Positions 1 through 8,304 of a stretch of 64,000 bases of DNA are shown piece by piece; the stretch's first letter is position 1, and the number at the start of each line of letters is the position of its first letter. Location: assembly GCA_963746175.1 (NCBI GenBank), contig CAVVAH010000001.1:744001-808000 (forward strand), read 5' to 3'. The notes beneath the pieces are model-generated. The model searched no databases. It saw only the letters and a list, made by a program, of their open reading frames with translations, and had not been told where the DNA came from. The position numbers and the translations under genes were made by a program. This stretch comes from CAVVAH01 sp963746175. Lineage in GTDB: Bacteria; Actinomycetota; Actinomycetes; JACCUZ01.

Positions 1-44
1 CGACGACGGGATCTCTCGCGCACTCGGTCCTGAGCAGCGCCCAG

Positions 45-341
45 GTGACGGCAAGCAGCCCGGTGGACCTCACGTGCAACGTCACCGAGGTCGCCCGCCT
101 GCTGTGGACCATGATCTCGACGGCCGCGGTGTCCGGCCTCGTCGTGGTGGCCCGGCCGAGCTGGCGCCGGACCCTCGGACTGGTGGCGGCGGGCGCGGTC
201 TGGGCCTGGGTCGACATGGAGGGGCCCGTCCTGGTCTCGCGCGGCAGCCGCGGCCTGCACCTGGCCGACGTCCCGGTCGTCCTGGTCTGGCTCGCGGCCG
301 CCGCGGCGGCCGGGAGGCTGTGGTGGAGCCGCCGGGCCTGA
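45..341 (+). CDS. small hypothetical membrane protein
   Basis: A GTG start opens a 98-residue frame that ends at a TGA directly next to the convergent xylB stop. Two hydrophobic stretches (about residues 19-35 and 77-92) and Arg-rich connecting segments suggest a small integral membrane protein. I do not recognise the family. The window begins 44 bases upstream, so a longer N-terminus cannot be excluded. Its two membrane segments and convergent position argue that it is more than a shadow of xylB, but support is moderate. Confidence 0.45.
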   Translation: MTASSPVDLTCNVTEVARLLWTMISTAAVSGLVVVARPSWRRTLGLVAAGAVWAWVDMEGPVLVSRGSRGLHLADVPVVLVWLAAAAAAGRLWWSRRA

Positions 342-1758
342 TCAGGCCGGCCGCGCGGCCGTCAGCTCGCGGACCTCGGCGTAGCGGGCCCGCACCGAGG
401 GGACAGGGTCGGCCTCGAACGTCTCGGGTCCGGGCGCTGTCCCAGCGCGGCGGCTCGTCGGCGCCGGAGAGCACCCACGCGGCCTGCCGGGCCGCGCCGT
501 CGGCGACGTACTCCCCCGGCTCGGGCACCACGACCGGGCAGCCGAGGACCGCCGGCGCGATCCGCCGCACCGCCTCGGACCGGGCGCCGCCGCCGACGAG
601 CAGGACCCGCCGCACGTCGGCACCGTGCTCGCGCAGCGCATCGAGGCCGTCGGCCAGACCGCAGAGCAGGCCCTCGACGGCGGCCCGGGCCAGGTGGCCC
701 GGGCTGGTGGAGGTGAGGGTGAGGCCGTGCAGGGCGCCGGTGGCGTCCGGCCGGTCCGGCGTGCGCTCGCCCTCCAGGTACGGCACCAGCACCAGGCCGT
801 CCGCACCGGCGGGCGCGCCGAGGGCGAGCTCCGACAGCCCGGCGTGGTCGGTGCCGAGCAGGCCCGCGGTGGCGTCGAGGACCCGGGACGCGTTGAGGGT
901 GCACACCAGCGGCAGGTAGCGGCCGGTGGCGTCGGCGAAGCCGGCCACGATGCCCGACGGGTCCCGAGCGGGCACCGGGGCGACCGCGCTCACCACGCCG
1001 GACGTGCCGATCGACACGACGACGTCGCCCTCCCCCGCACCGACCCCCAGCGCGGCCGCCGCGTTGTCCCCCGCGCCCGGACCGAGCACCAGCGAGCCGG
1101 CGCGGCCGGCCTCCGCGCGCGGACCGAGCACGGCCGGGACGACGACCCGGCGGCCGAAGCCGCGCTCCAGCAGGTCCGGCCGGTACTCCTCGGTCACCGC
1201 CGACCAGTAGCCGGTGCCGCTCGCGTCCGACCGGTCGGTGCGCAGCGCGTCCAGACCCACCGGCGCGCCGAGGTCGCCGAGCAGGCGCCAGGTGAGCCAG
1301 TCGTGGGGCAGGCAGACCGCCTCGGTGCGGGCGGCCAGGTCGGGCTCGTGCTCGGCGAACCACCGCAGCTTCGACACCGTGAAGGAGGCGACCGGCACCA
1401 CGCCGACGGCGTCCGCCCACGGCGCACCGCCGCCGAGCTCGGCCACCAGGTCGTGCGCCGCGCCAGCGGACCGGGTGTCGTTCCAGAGCAGCGCGGGGCG
1501 GACGACGTCGCCGGCCTCGTCGAGGCAGACCATGCCGTGCTGCTGACCGCCCACCGACAGCGCCGCGACGTCGTCGAGCCCGCCGGCCGCGGCGACCGCC
1601 ACCTGCAGCGCCTCCCACCACGCCGCCGGATCGACCTCGGTGCCGTCCGGGTGCGGCGCCCGGCCGAAGCGCACCAGTGCGCCGGTCGCCGCATCCCGGA
1701 CCACGACCTTGCAGGCCTGCGTCGAGGAGTCGACGCCGGCGACTAGGGCGTGTCTCAT
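342..1758 (-). pseudogene. xylB: xylulokinase, +1 frameshift near the C-terminus
   Basis: FGGY-family kinase that would phosphorylate D-xylulose to xylulose 5-phosphate, the last step of xylose entry into the pentose phosphate pathway. The ATG at 1758 begins MRHALVAGVDSSTQACK, the N-terminal phosphate-binding loop; SVGGQQHGMV and the C-terminal LLVGGGARSEAVRR motif are present. Near 424-440 the frame shifts by one extra base. The natural tail (EADPVPSVRARYAEVRE, stop at 342) lies in the next frame; unshifted translation runs on to about 82. Removing one base gives 471 aa, normal for the family. It is either a real lesion near the end or a sequencing error. It is separated from xylA by a structured 169-bp gap. 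Confidence 0.8.
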
Positions 1759-1908
1759 GACCCGCTCTCGACAGTGAGGTCGTCGAGGCGCCCGATCCGG
1801 CTGGGCGGAGGAGCCCCGCGCAGCGGTGTTCTGCGCGGGGCGAACGACAACGACGCCGGGCGGGATGCATCGGCGGCCGAGCCGGGATGGGGTCGTGAGA
1901 CACGCCCT
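1745..1908. repeat. concentric inverted repeats over the xylA-xylB gap
   Basis: An 18-bp outer inverted repeat (1745-1762 and 1891-1908, one mismatch) encloses a perfect 10-bp hairpin (1814-1823 and 1831-1840, 7-nt loop). Both share the same centre near 1827. The left outer arm covers the xylB start codon. The inner hairpin lies about 90 bp past the xylA stop and could terminate or attenuate the transcript ahead of xylB. No target-site duplication is visible at the outer ends. Confidence 0.6.
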
Positions 1909-1927
1909 TGCAGCGGCATCGACGTCG

Positions 1928-3130
1928 TCAGCGCGCGCCCAGCACGTGCTCGACGGCGAGCTGGTCCAGCTGGGCGAACGCGTAGCCGCGCGCGGCGGCC
2001 GCGTCGACGTCGAACGACTCGAACGCCGTGGTGTCGGCGAGCAGGTCGTCGTACGTCTCGCCGTCGCCGAGCGTCGGCTGCGCGAGCTCCCCCACCCGTG
2101 AGGCGAGCAGCGCCTCCTGCACGGCCGGGTCGGCGCGGAAGGCGGCTGCCCGCTCCTTGAGCAGCAGGTAGGTGCGCATGTTCGCCGCCGCCGACGCCCA
2201 GACGCCGGCGATGTCCTCGGTGCGCATCGGCTTGTAGTCGAAGTGCCGCGGCCCGTCGTACGTCGGACCGCCCGTCCCGTCGGCCGCGCCGCCGCCGTTC
2301 TCCAGGAGGTCGACGAGGAAGAACGCCGAGAGCAGGTCACCGTGGCCGAAGACGAGGTCCTGGTCGTACTTGATGCCGTGCTGACCGTTGAGGTCGATGT
2401 GGAAGAGCTTGCCCTGCCACAGCGCCTGGGCGATGCCGTGCACGAAGTTCAGCCCGGCCATCTGCTCGTGCCCGACCTCCGGGTTCACGCCGACCATCTC
2501 GTGGTGCTGAAGCGTGGAGATGAAGGCCATGGCGTGCCCGACGGTCGGCAGCAGGATGTCGCCGCGCGGCTCGTTGGGCTTCGGCTCGATCGCGAAGCGC
2601 AGCCCGTAGCCCCGGTCGATCGAGTACTGCGCGAGCAGGTCGATGCCCTCCGCGTAGCGCGCGAGCGCCGACCGGACGTCCTTGGCCGAGTCGGTCTCGG
2701 CGCCCTCGCGGCCGCCCCAGAAGACGTAGGTCGAGGCGCCGAGCTCGGCGGCCAGGTCCATGTTGCGCATCACCTTGCGCAGCGCGTAGCGGCGGATGCC
2801 GCGGTCGTTGCTGGTGAAGCCGCCGTCCTTGAACACCGGGTGGGTGAACAGGTTGGTGGTCACCATCGGCACGACCAGCCCGGTCTCGTCCAGCGCCGCG
2901 CGGAACCGCTTGACGTGCTCGTCGCGAGCCGCGTCGTCGCTGCCGAACGGGATCAGGTCGTCGTCGTGGAAGGTCACGCCGTACGCCCCGAGCTCGGCGA
3001 GCCGGTGCACCGACTCGACCGGGTCCAGCGGCGGCCGGCTCGCGTCGCCGAAGGGGTCGCGCGCCTGCCAGCCGACCGTCCAGAGGCCGAAGGTGAACTT
3101 GTCCGCGGGAGTGGGTCGCAGGTCGCTCAT
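1928..3130 (-). CDS. xylA: xylose isomerase
   Basis: Interconverts D-xylose and D-xylulose using two divalent metal ions, in the cytoplasm. The 400-aa frame from the ATG at 3130 has the usual length for the actinobacterial type. Visible family motifs are VTFHDDDLIPFG (catalytic His region), IEPKPNEP and GVNPEVGHEQMAGLNF (metal ligands), HIDLNGQ and FDYKPMRTED. The frame is intact, in contrast to xylB, the ROK gene and xylH. It follows the ROK regulator by 41 bp and precedes xylB, so it is very likely part of one xylose operon read on the minus strand. Confidence 0.95.
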   Translation of the reverse strand: MSDLRPTPADKFTFGLWTVGWQARDPFGDASRPPLDPVESVHRLAELGAYGVTFHDDDLIPFGSDDAARDEHVKRFRAALDETGLVVPMVTTNLFTHPVFKDGGFTSNDRGIRRYALRKVMRNMDLAAELGASTYVFWGGREGAETDSAKDVRSALARYAEGIDLLAQYSIDRGYGLRFAIEPKPNEPRGDILLPTVGHAMAFISTLQHHEMVGVNPEVGHEQMAGLNFVHGIAQALWQGKLFHIDLNGQHGIKYDQDLVFGHGDLLSAFFLVDLLENGGGAADGTGGPTYDGPRHFDYKPMRTEDIAGVWASAAANMRTYLLLKERAAAFRADPAVQEALLASRVGELAQPTLGDGETYDDLLADTTAFESFDVDAAAARGYAFAQLDQLAVEHVLGAR

Positions 3131-3171
3131 GATGTCTCTCTCGTCGTGAGGGTGGTCGGGACTTCGGGTGT

Positions 3172-4384
3172 CTAGGAGGCGGTCCGCCGCGACAGCTCGA
3201 GCAGCGGGTCGGACAGCAGCGGGTCGAAGGCGAGCTCGGCGGCACCCAGCAGGGTCGAGTCGGCGCCGAGCCGGGGCTCGACCAGCCGCACCTGCTGCAC
3301 CAGGGCGGCCAGGCCGGTCGACTCGAACTCGGCGCGCACGGTGTCGCCGGCTGCCAGCAGCACGGCCTCGAGCGCGCCGCCCATGATGACGACCTCGGGG
3401 TTGAGGACGTTGACGACGTTGGCGGTGCCCCGGCCGAGCCAGGTCGCGACGTGCAGCAACGCTGCGTGGGCCCGCACGTCGCCCTCGGAGGCTGCGGCGA
3501 CGACCTCGCGCACGCCCGCCAGCCCGCCGCCGGGGGGCCGACCGGCCAGCTCGAACAGCCGCTCCTCGCCGCACTCGGTCTCCCAGCAGCCGGTCGAGCC
3601 GCAGTGGCACGGCAGGCCGTCGGGGTTGACCAGGGAGTGCCCGACCTCGCCGGCGTAGCCGGCGCGGCCGCCGAGCGGGCTGCCGCCGGCGAAGATCCCC
3701 GCACCGAGTCCGGAGTGCCCGGACAGGTAGACCGCGTCCTCGACACCGGCGGCGGCCCCGCGGACGTGCTCGGCGCGGATGCCCAGGTCGGCGTCGTTGC
3801 CGACGGCGACCGGCAGCCGCAGCGCCTCTGCCAGCTCGTGCCCGAGCGGCACGTCGCGCCAGCCGAGGTTCGGTGCCTGGCGCACCTGGCCGTCGTGCCG
3901 CCGGACCATTCCCGGCACGGCCACCCCGGCGGCGACGACGACGGCGTCCGCCGACCTCGGCGAGCAGCGCCGCGCCCTCGGTGGCCAGTGCCGTCGCGAC
4001 CGTCCGCGGCCTCGGTGTGCGGCCCGGCCAGCGGCTGTCCCGGCGGGACAGGACCACGCCGCCGAGCCCGACCCGGGCCACCGTGAGGTGCGTGACCCCG
4101 ACGTCCATCGCCAGGACCTGCACGCGCTCGGTCTCCGGCGAGACCACGTGCGAGGGCCGGCCGCCGCCGCTGGCCGCGCGGCCGGCCTCCTCCCGCACCA
4201 GCCCGGCCGCCACCAGCTCGCCGGTCAGCCCGCCGATGGTGCTGCGGTTGAGGCCGAGGACGGCGGTGAGCTGGCTGCGGGCGGTCGGCCCGTGCACGTG
4301 CACGTAGCGGAGCAGCGTCGACAGGTTGCCGCGCCGGACGTCTTCGGACCTCGCCCCGCGAGCACCCCGAGCAAGGACCGTCAT
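3172..4384 (-). pseudogene. ROK-family transcriptional repressor of the xylose locus, +1 frameshift
   Basis: XylR-type regulator: an N-terminal winged helix (SQLTAVLGLNRSTIGGLTGE) followed by the ROK sugar-kinase-like domain. The ATG at 4384 starts the N-terminal 140 or so residues. The remainder (NLGWRDVPLGHELAEAL, the zinc motif CHCGSTGCWETECG, stop at 3172) is one frame over. The switch is near 3950-3960; removing one base there gives a continuous 403-aa protein reading ...DAVVVAAGVAVPGMV. It lies between xylH and xylA, as expected for a local repressor relieved by xylose. The shift, if real, would remove the sugar-sensing half. Confidence 0.75.
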
Positions 4385-4391
4385 GGTACCC

Positions 4392-5653
4392 CTAGCCGCG
4401 CCCGGAGGCCGCAGCACGCTTGCGGGAGAGCGCGTCCACGCCCGCCGCCAGCAGCAGGACCAGACCCGTGACCATGTAGACCACGGCAGCCGACTTGTTG
4501 AGCAGCAGCATGCCGTTGGCGACGACAGCGACCACCAGGCCACCGATGATCGCGTCGACCGGCCGGCCCTTGCCGCCGAACAGGCTGGTGCCGCCGATGA
4601 CGGCCGCACCGACCGCGTACAGCAGGGTCTCGCCGCCGCCGGTGTTGGGGGTGACCGAGTTGACCCGGCTGGCGAGCAGCACACCGGCGAACGCCGCGAT
4701 GGATCGAGCAGAGGACGAAGCAGAGCAGCCGGATGCGGGCCACGTTGATGCCGGCACGGCGGGCTGCCTCGGCGTTGCCACCGACCGCGTAGACGTGCCG
4801 GCCGAACACCGTGCGGCTGAGCAGCAGCGTGAGCAGGACGAGCAGGACGAGCACCACCGGGATGACGATCGGGACGCCCTTGATCGAGGTGACGGCAGAT
4901 GTTGCGGCTGCGCTCGATGCTCAGGTAGTAGGTGCACAGGCCGAGCAGGAGGGCCATCGACACGACCTTGACGAGCCACACCGTAGGGGTCTGGGTGACG
5001 AGGCCCTTGCCGCGCCGGTTCTGCATGGCGCGGAACGACACCGCGGCATAGCCCCCGACGACGAGAAGGAACATCACCCAGCCGAGCCAGATCGGCAGGT
5101 TCTTGGACATGATCGCCAGCACGGTGTCGCTCTGGATCCGGATCGTCCCGCCCTGGCCGATCACCTTGAGCAGGATGCCCTGCAGACGCCAGGAAGCCGG
5201 ACCAGCGTCACGACGAACGACGGGATGCCGACCCGGGACACCAGGACGCCGTTGACCAGGCCGATCAGCCGCACCGGCGGCGAGGCAGGCGAGGACGCCG
5301 AGCCACCACGGCATGTCGTGCTTGGTGGCGACGACGCCGAGCACGGCGCCCGCGACACCGGCCGTGAAGCCGGCGGACAGGTCGATCTCGCCGATCAGCA
5401 GCACGAAGACCAGGCCCATCGCGATGACGATGACGGGTGCGCTCTGGATGAGGAGGTTCGCGAAGTTGAACGAGTTCGTGAAGGTGTCCGGCCGGAGCGA
5501 GGAGAAGATGATGATGAGGACGACCAGGCCCAGGATGGCCGGGAGCGGGCCGACGTCGCCGCCGCGCAGCCGAGAGACGTACTCGCGGAAGGCGTCGGAC
5601 AGGGTCATCTGCGGAAGCTCCGGGACGTCGGGGGTCTCGTCGGCCGTGCTCAT
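4392..5653 (-). pseudogene. xylH: xylose/sugar ABC transporter permease, four or five frameshifts
   Basis: BPD_transp_2-type permease of a CUT2 sugar importer. The ATG at 5653 overlaps the xylG stop by 4 bp. The N-terminal segments (GPLPAILGLVVLIIIFSSL, GEIDLSAGFTAGVAGAVLG) and the C-terminal ones (GGTSLFGGKGRPVDAIIGG) are clearly this family, but they fall in three frames. Switches occur near 5269, 5189-5203 (probably two), 4899 and 4703. Each can be repaired by deleting one base, and five deletions restore exactly 418 codons. All apparent changes are insertions, which looks more like a sequence-quality problem than natural decay, but a dead gene cannot be excluded. Confidence 0.75.
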
Positions 5654-6516
5654 GCCTGGGCCCCCGTCCCGCTGGTGCCGGGTTCGTCGTCGTCCGGCTC
5701 GTCCGTCGCGTCGGCCACCGCGACGTGCCCGGCCTCCTCGACGAGCGAGCCGCCCGTGATGAGCTTGACGACGTCGGAGTGGTTGACGTCCTTGGCCTCG
5801 ACCTGCGCCGTCATCTTGCCGAGGTAGAGGACTGCGATGTCGTCGGCGACCTGCAGGACGTCGTTCATGTTGTGCGAGATGAGGATCACTGCAAGGCCGC
5901 GGTCGGCGAGCCGGCGGACCAGGTTGAGGACCTGTTCGGTCTGCGCGACGCCGAGCGCCGCGGTGGGCTCGTCGAGGATGACGAGCTTGGAGTTCCAGAG
6001 CACCGCTCGGGCGATCGCGACGGTCTGCCGCTGTCCGCCGGAGAGGCTGGCGACCTTCTGCCGGATCGACTTCACGGTGCGGACCGAGAGACCGGCGAGG
6101 GTCTCGGCGGCGCGCTGCTCCATGCTGATCTCGTCGAGGAGGCCGCTGTTCAGCTGCTCGCGGCCGAGGTAGAGGTTCTGGACGATGTCGAGGTTGTCGC
6201 ACAGCGCGAGGTCCTGGTAGACGACCTCGATCCCCAGGGCGTTGGCCTGCTTGGGGTTGGCGACGTGCACCGGCTGGCCCTCGAACAGGTAGTCGCCGTG
6301 GTCGAACGGGTGGATGCCGGCAATCCCCTTGATCAGGGTGCTCTTGCCGGCGCCGTTGTCGCCGACAAGCGCCGTGACCCGGCCGAGCCGGACGGCGAGG
6401 TCGACCCCGTGCAGGACCTGCACGGCGCCGAAGCTCTTGTCGATCCCCTTGAGCTCGAGCAGTGGTGCGGAGTCGGCTGAGCTGGGTCGCCCGGTCTCGG
6501 TGGTGGTCGTGGTCAT
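5650..6516 (-). CDS. xylG: sugar ABC transporter ATP-binding protein
   Basis: Single-domain (288 aa) ATPase of a CUT2-type importer, of the short FrcA-like form rather than the duplicated 500-aa XylG. It has a Walker A GDNGAGKST, signature LSGGQRQTVAIAR, Walker B VILDEPTAALG and the switch His in LISHN. A C-terminal acidic tail (about residues 255-288) is extra. It would drive uptake with XylF and XylH at the membrane. It overlaps xylH by ATGA, implying coupled translation, and is separated from xylF by 130 bp holding a strong hairpin. Confidence 0.9.
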   Translation of the reverse strand: MTTTTTETGRPSSADSAPLLELKGIDKSFGAVQVLHGVDLAVRLGRVTALVGDNGAGKSTLIKGIAGIHPFDHGDYLFEGQPVHVANPKQANALGIEVVYQDLALCDNLDIVQNLYLGREQLNSGLLDEISMEQRAAETLAGLSVRTVKSIRQKVASLSGGQRQTVAIARAVLWNSKLVILDEPTAALGVAQTEQVLNLVRRLADRGLAVILISHNMNDVLQVADDIAVLYLGKMTAQVEAKDVNHSDVVKLITGGSLVEEAGHVAVADATDEPDDDEPGTSGTGAQA

Positions 6517-6600
6517 GACACCTCGCCTGCCTCGCTCGTGGTCGACCGCGTCGCGCGGTGGGACGACGGCACGCTACGGCCTGCGCAGGTGCCGGGGGCA

Positions 6601-6637
6601 GGGGCCCGGCCGGGGATCTTCTCTCCGGCCGGGCCCC
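6601..6637 (-). terminator. GC-rich hairpin between xylF and xylG
   Basis: Perfect 13-bp arms (6601-6613 and 6625-6637) with an 11-nt loop sit 10 bp beyond the xylF stop and 85 bp before the xylG start. There is no T-tract. Such intercistronic stem-loops after binding-protein genes commonly stabilise or partly terminate the message so that the binding protein is made in excess. Confidence 0.6.
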
Positions 6638-6646
6638 CGGTCCCTG

Positions 6647-7774
6647 CTAGCTCAGACCGAGCTTGGTGCAGTCCGCCGCGAACGCGCCGGTGCAGACCTT
6701 GTCCACCGTCGTGTAACCGGCGTCGAACACGCTCTGGATGTTCTCCTGCGTGATCCACACCGGGGTGGCGAAGACCGAGTTGACCTTCCGGTTCGACTCG
6801 GAGTCGTCGACCGAGCCGTTGACCAGCGCGTCGGCCGAGCCGTCGTCCTTGAGGATCGCGATGGCGACGTCCGCGGCCGCCTTGGCCTCGAGGTTGACGT
6901 CCTTGAACACCGTGCCGCACTGGGTGCCGGCGACGACGCGCTGCAGGCCCTCGTCGGAGGCGTCCTGACCGGTGACCGGGACCTTGCCGGCGAGGCCGTT
7001 GTTCTTCAGGACGGTGACGATGCCGCCGGCCATGGTGTCGTTGGCGGAGATGACGCCGTCGATCTTGCCGCCGTTCTGCGTGAAGATCTGCTCGAACGTC
7101 GTCTGGGCGACGGTCGCGTCCCACTTGCCGGTCTGGTCACCGACGATCGTGTAGTCCTTGCTGTCGACCTTGGTCTTGAGTGCGCCGTCGTAGCCCTGCT
7201 TGAACAGGGCTGCGTTGTTGTCGGTCGGGTCGCCGTTGATCTCGGCGATGTTCGCCTTGGTCTTGCCGGCCTCGTCGAGGCACGCGATGAGGCCTTCACC
7301 CATGAGCTTGCCGACCTGGACGTTGTCGAACGACACGTAGTAGTCGGCCGAGCCACCCAGCGTGAGGCGGTCGTAGTCGATGCTCGGGATGCCGGAGTCC
7401 TTGGCCTTCTTCTCGCAGGCCGCGCCGGACTCGGAGTCCAGGTTGACGATCATGAGGACGTTGACGCCCTCGTTGATCATCGAGTCGCAGAGCGAGGCGA
7501 ACTTGGTGACGTCCTTCGAGGCGTTCTGGATGTCGGACTCGTAGCCCGCGTCCTTGATCGCCTTCTCCAGCGCCGGCCGGTCGTTGTTCTCCCAGCGCGG
7601 CGAGGTGGCCGCGTCCGGCAGGATCACGCCGACCTTGCCGCCCGCGTCGGCACTGCCGCTGGCCGAGTCGTCGCCGCTGCCGGTGCTCGAGTCGCCAGCG
7701 CTGCTGCCGCCGCAGGCGGTCAGGAGCAGCGGGAGGACGACCAGGCCGGCCACCGCCATCTTTCGCATCCGCAT
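6647..7774 (-). CDS. xylF: xylose/sugar ABC transporter substrate-binding lipoprotein
   Basis: Periplasmic-binding-protein type 1 (Peripla_BP_4) lipoprotein that captures the sugar outside the cell. The start at 7774 is chosen because a Shine-Dalgarno run GGAAGGG precedes it; the frame extends 27 codons upstream without such support. Residues 1-22 are a lipoprotein signal with lipobox LTAC, followed by a Ser/Gly/Asp linker. Family motifs include VGVILPDAATSPRWENND, LMIVNLDSESG, GVISANDTMAGG and VPVTGQDASDEG. Length is 375 aa. First gene of the xylose operon and intact. Confidence 0.9.
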   Translation of the reverse strand: MRMRKMAVAGLVVLPLLLTACGGSSAGDSSTGSGDDSASGSADAGGKVGVILPDAATSPRWENNDRPALEKAIKDAGYESDIQNASKDVTKFASLCDSMINEGVNVLMIVNLDSESGAACEKKAKDSGIPSIDYDRLTLGGSADYYVSFDNVQVGKLMGEGLIACLDEAGKTKANIAEINGDPTDNNAALFKQGYDGALKTKVDSKDYTIVGDQTGKWDATVAQTTFEQIFTQNGGKIDGVISANDTMAGGIVTVLKNNGLAGKVPVTGQDASDEGLQRVVAGTQCGTVFKDVNLEAKAAADVAIAILKDDGSADALVNGSVDDSESNRKVNSVFATPVWITQENIQSVFDAGYTTVDKVCTGAFAADCTKLGLS

Positions 7775-7826
7775 GACGTGGTGCCCTTCCGATCGGGAGC
7801 GGCACCGAGAGGACGGGCCGCAGAAT

Positions 7827-7841
7827 GTTGTGGCCCACAAC
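7827..7841. promoter_or_regulatory. candidate ROK operator upstream of xylF
   Basis: A perfect 7-1-7 inverted repeat, GTTGTGG-C-CCACAAC, lies 53 bp upstream of the xylF start in otherwise less structured DNA. Its size and position fit an operator for the ROK repressor encoded in the same operon. Assignment is inference from position and symmetry only. Confidence 0.45.
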
Positions 7842-7855
7842 GTACTGACGAGCAC

Positions 7856-8304
7856 CGGCCCCGGGAAGTCACAAGTTCGTAACGGCGGCGAAACGTCCGA
7901 GTCGTCCCGTGGATCCCACCGGACTCACAGGTAACCCGCCGCGATCGGGCCCTGAGGGTCGGTGGACCCGGTGATGTGGGTGCTGGCCCGCCGTCGCCGG
8001 CGGAGGTCAGAGCGGCCTGGGAGGAGAGTGCCGGCCGGCCGCCGTCCTTCGGTCTCGCTCCGTGGACGATTCCGACGGATCTCGCGTGCTTGACGCGGTG
8101 AAACGGTGCTTGGCGTGGCGTGCACGCCACGCCAAGCACCTGGTCGACGCGCCAAGCAGGCCAACCGTCCCGTTGTCTCACGATGCGGTCAGGGACCGAC
8201 GGCGAGCCGCGGAACGGCGCAGCGTCCGCGTCCTTGCCGGTTTGACCGGTGGGCGGCCGGCGTGGAGCCACCTACGGACCGACGCTCACCTGTGACACGG
8301 TCAG
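7856..8304. other. intergenic region between xylF and acnA
   Basis: About 450 bp without a convincing gene. It should hold the xylF promoter at its left side and the acnA transcript end at its right side. The only strong structure is the nested palindrome at 8084-8161. Short open frames here have no ribosome-binding site and follow the palindrome. Confidence 0.6.
8084..8161. repeat. nested palindromic element 1
   Basis: A perfect 36-bp palindrome (8105-8140, centre GTGCAC) is enclosed by a second inverted pair (8084-8097 and 8148-8161, 14 bp with two mismatches). Both share the same centre, 8122.5. The whole is 78 bp, similar in size and design to the elements at 17.9, 41.7 and 45.6 kb though its sequence differs. 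It lies 144 bp beyond the acnA stop and may also act as its terminator. Confidence 0.7.

Noticed and set aside
1928..6202. A 1424-codon open frame on the minus strand spanning xylA to xylG
   Set aside because: It is an artefact of frameshifts: it joins xylA, the ROK N-terminus and parts of xylH with out-of-frame sequence. The individual genes are annotated instead.
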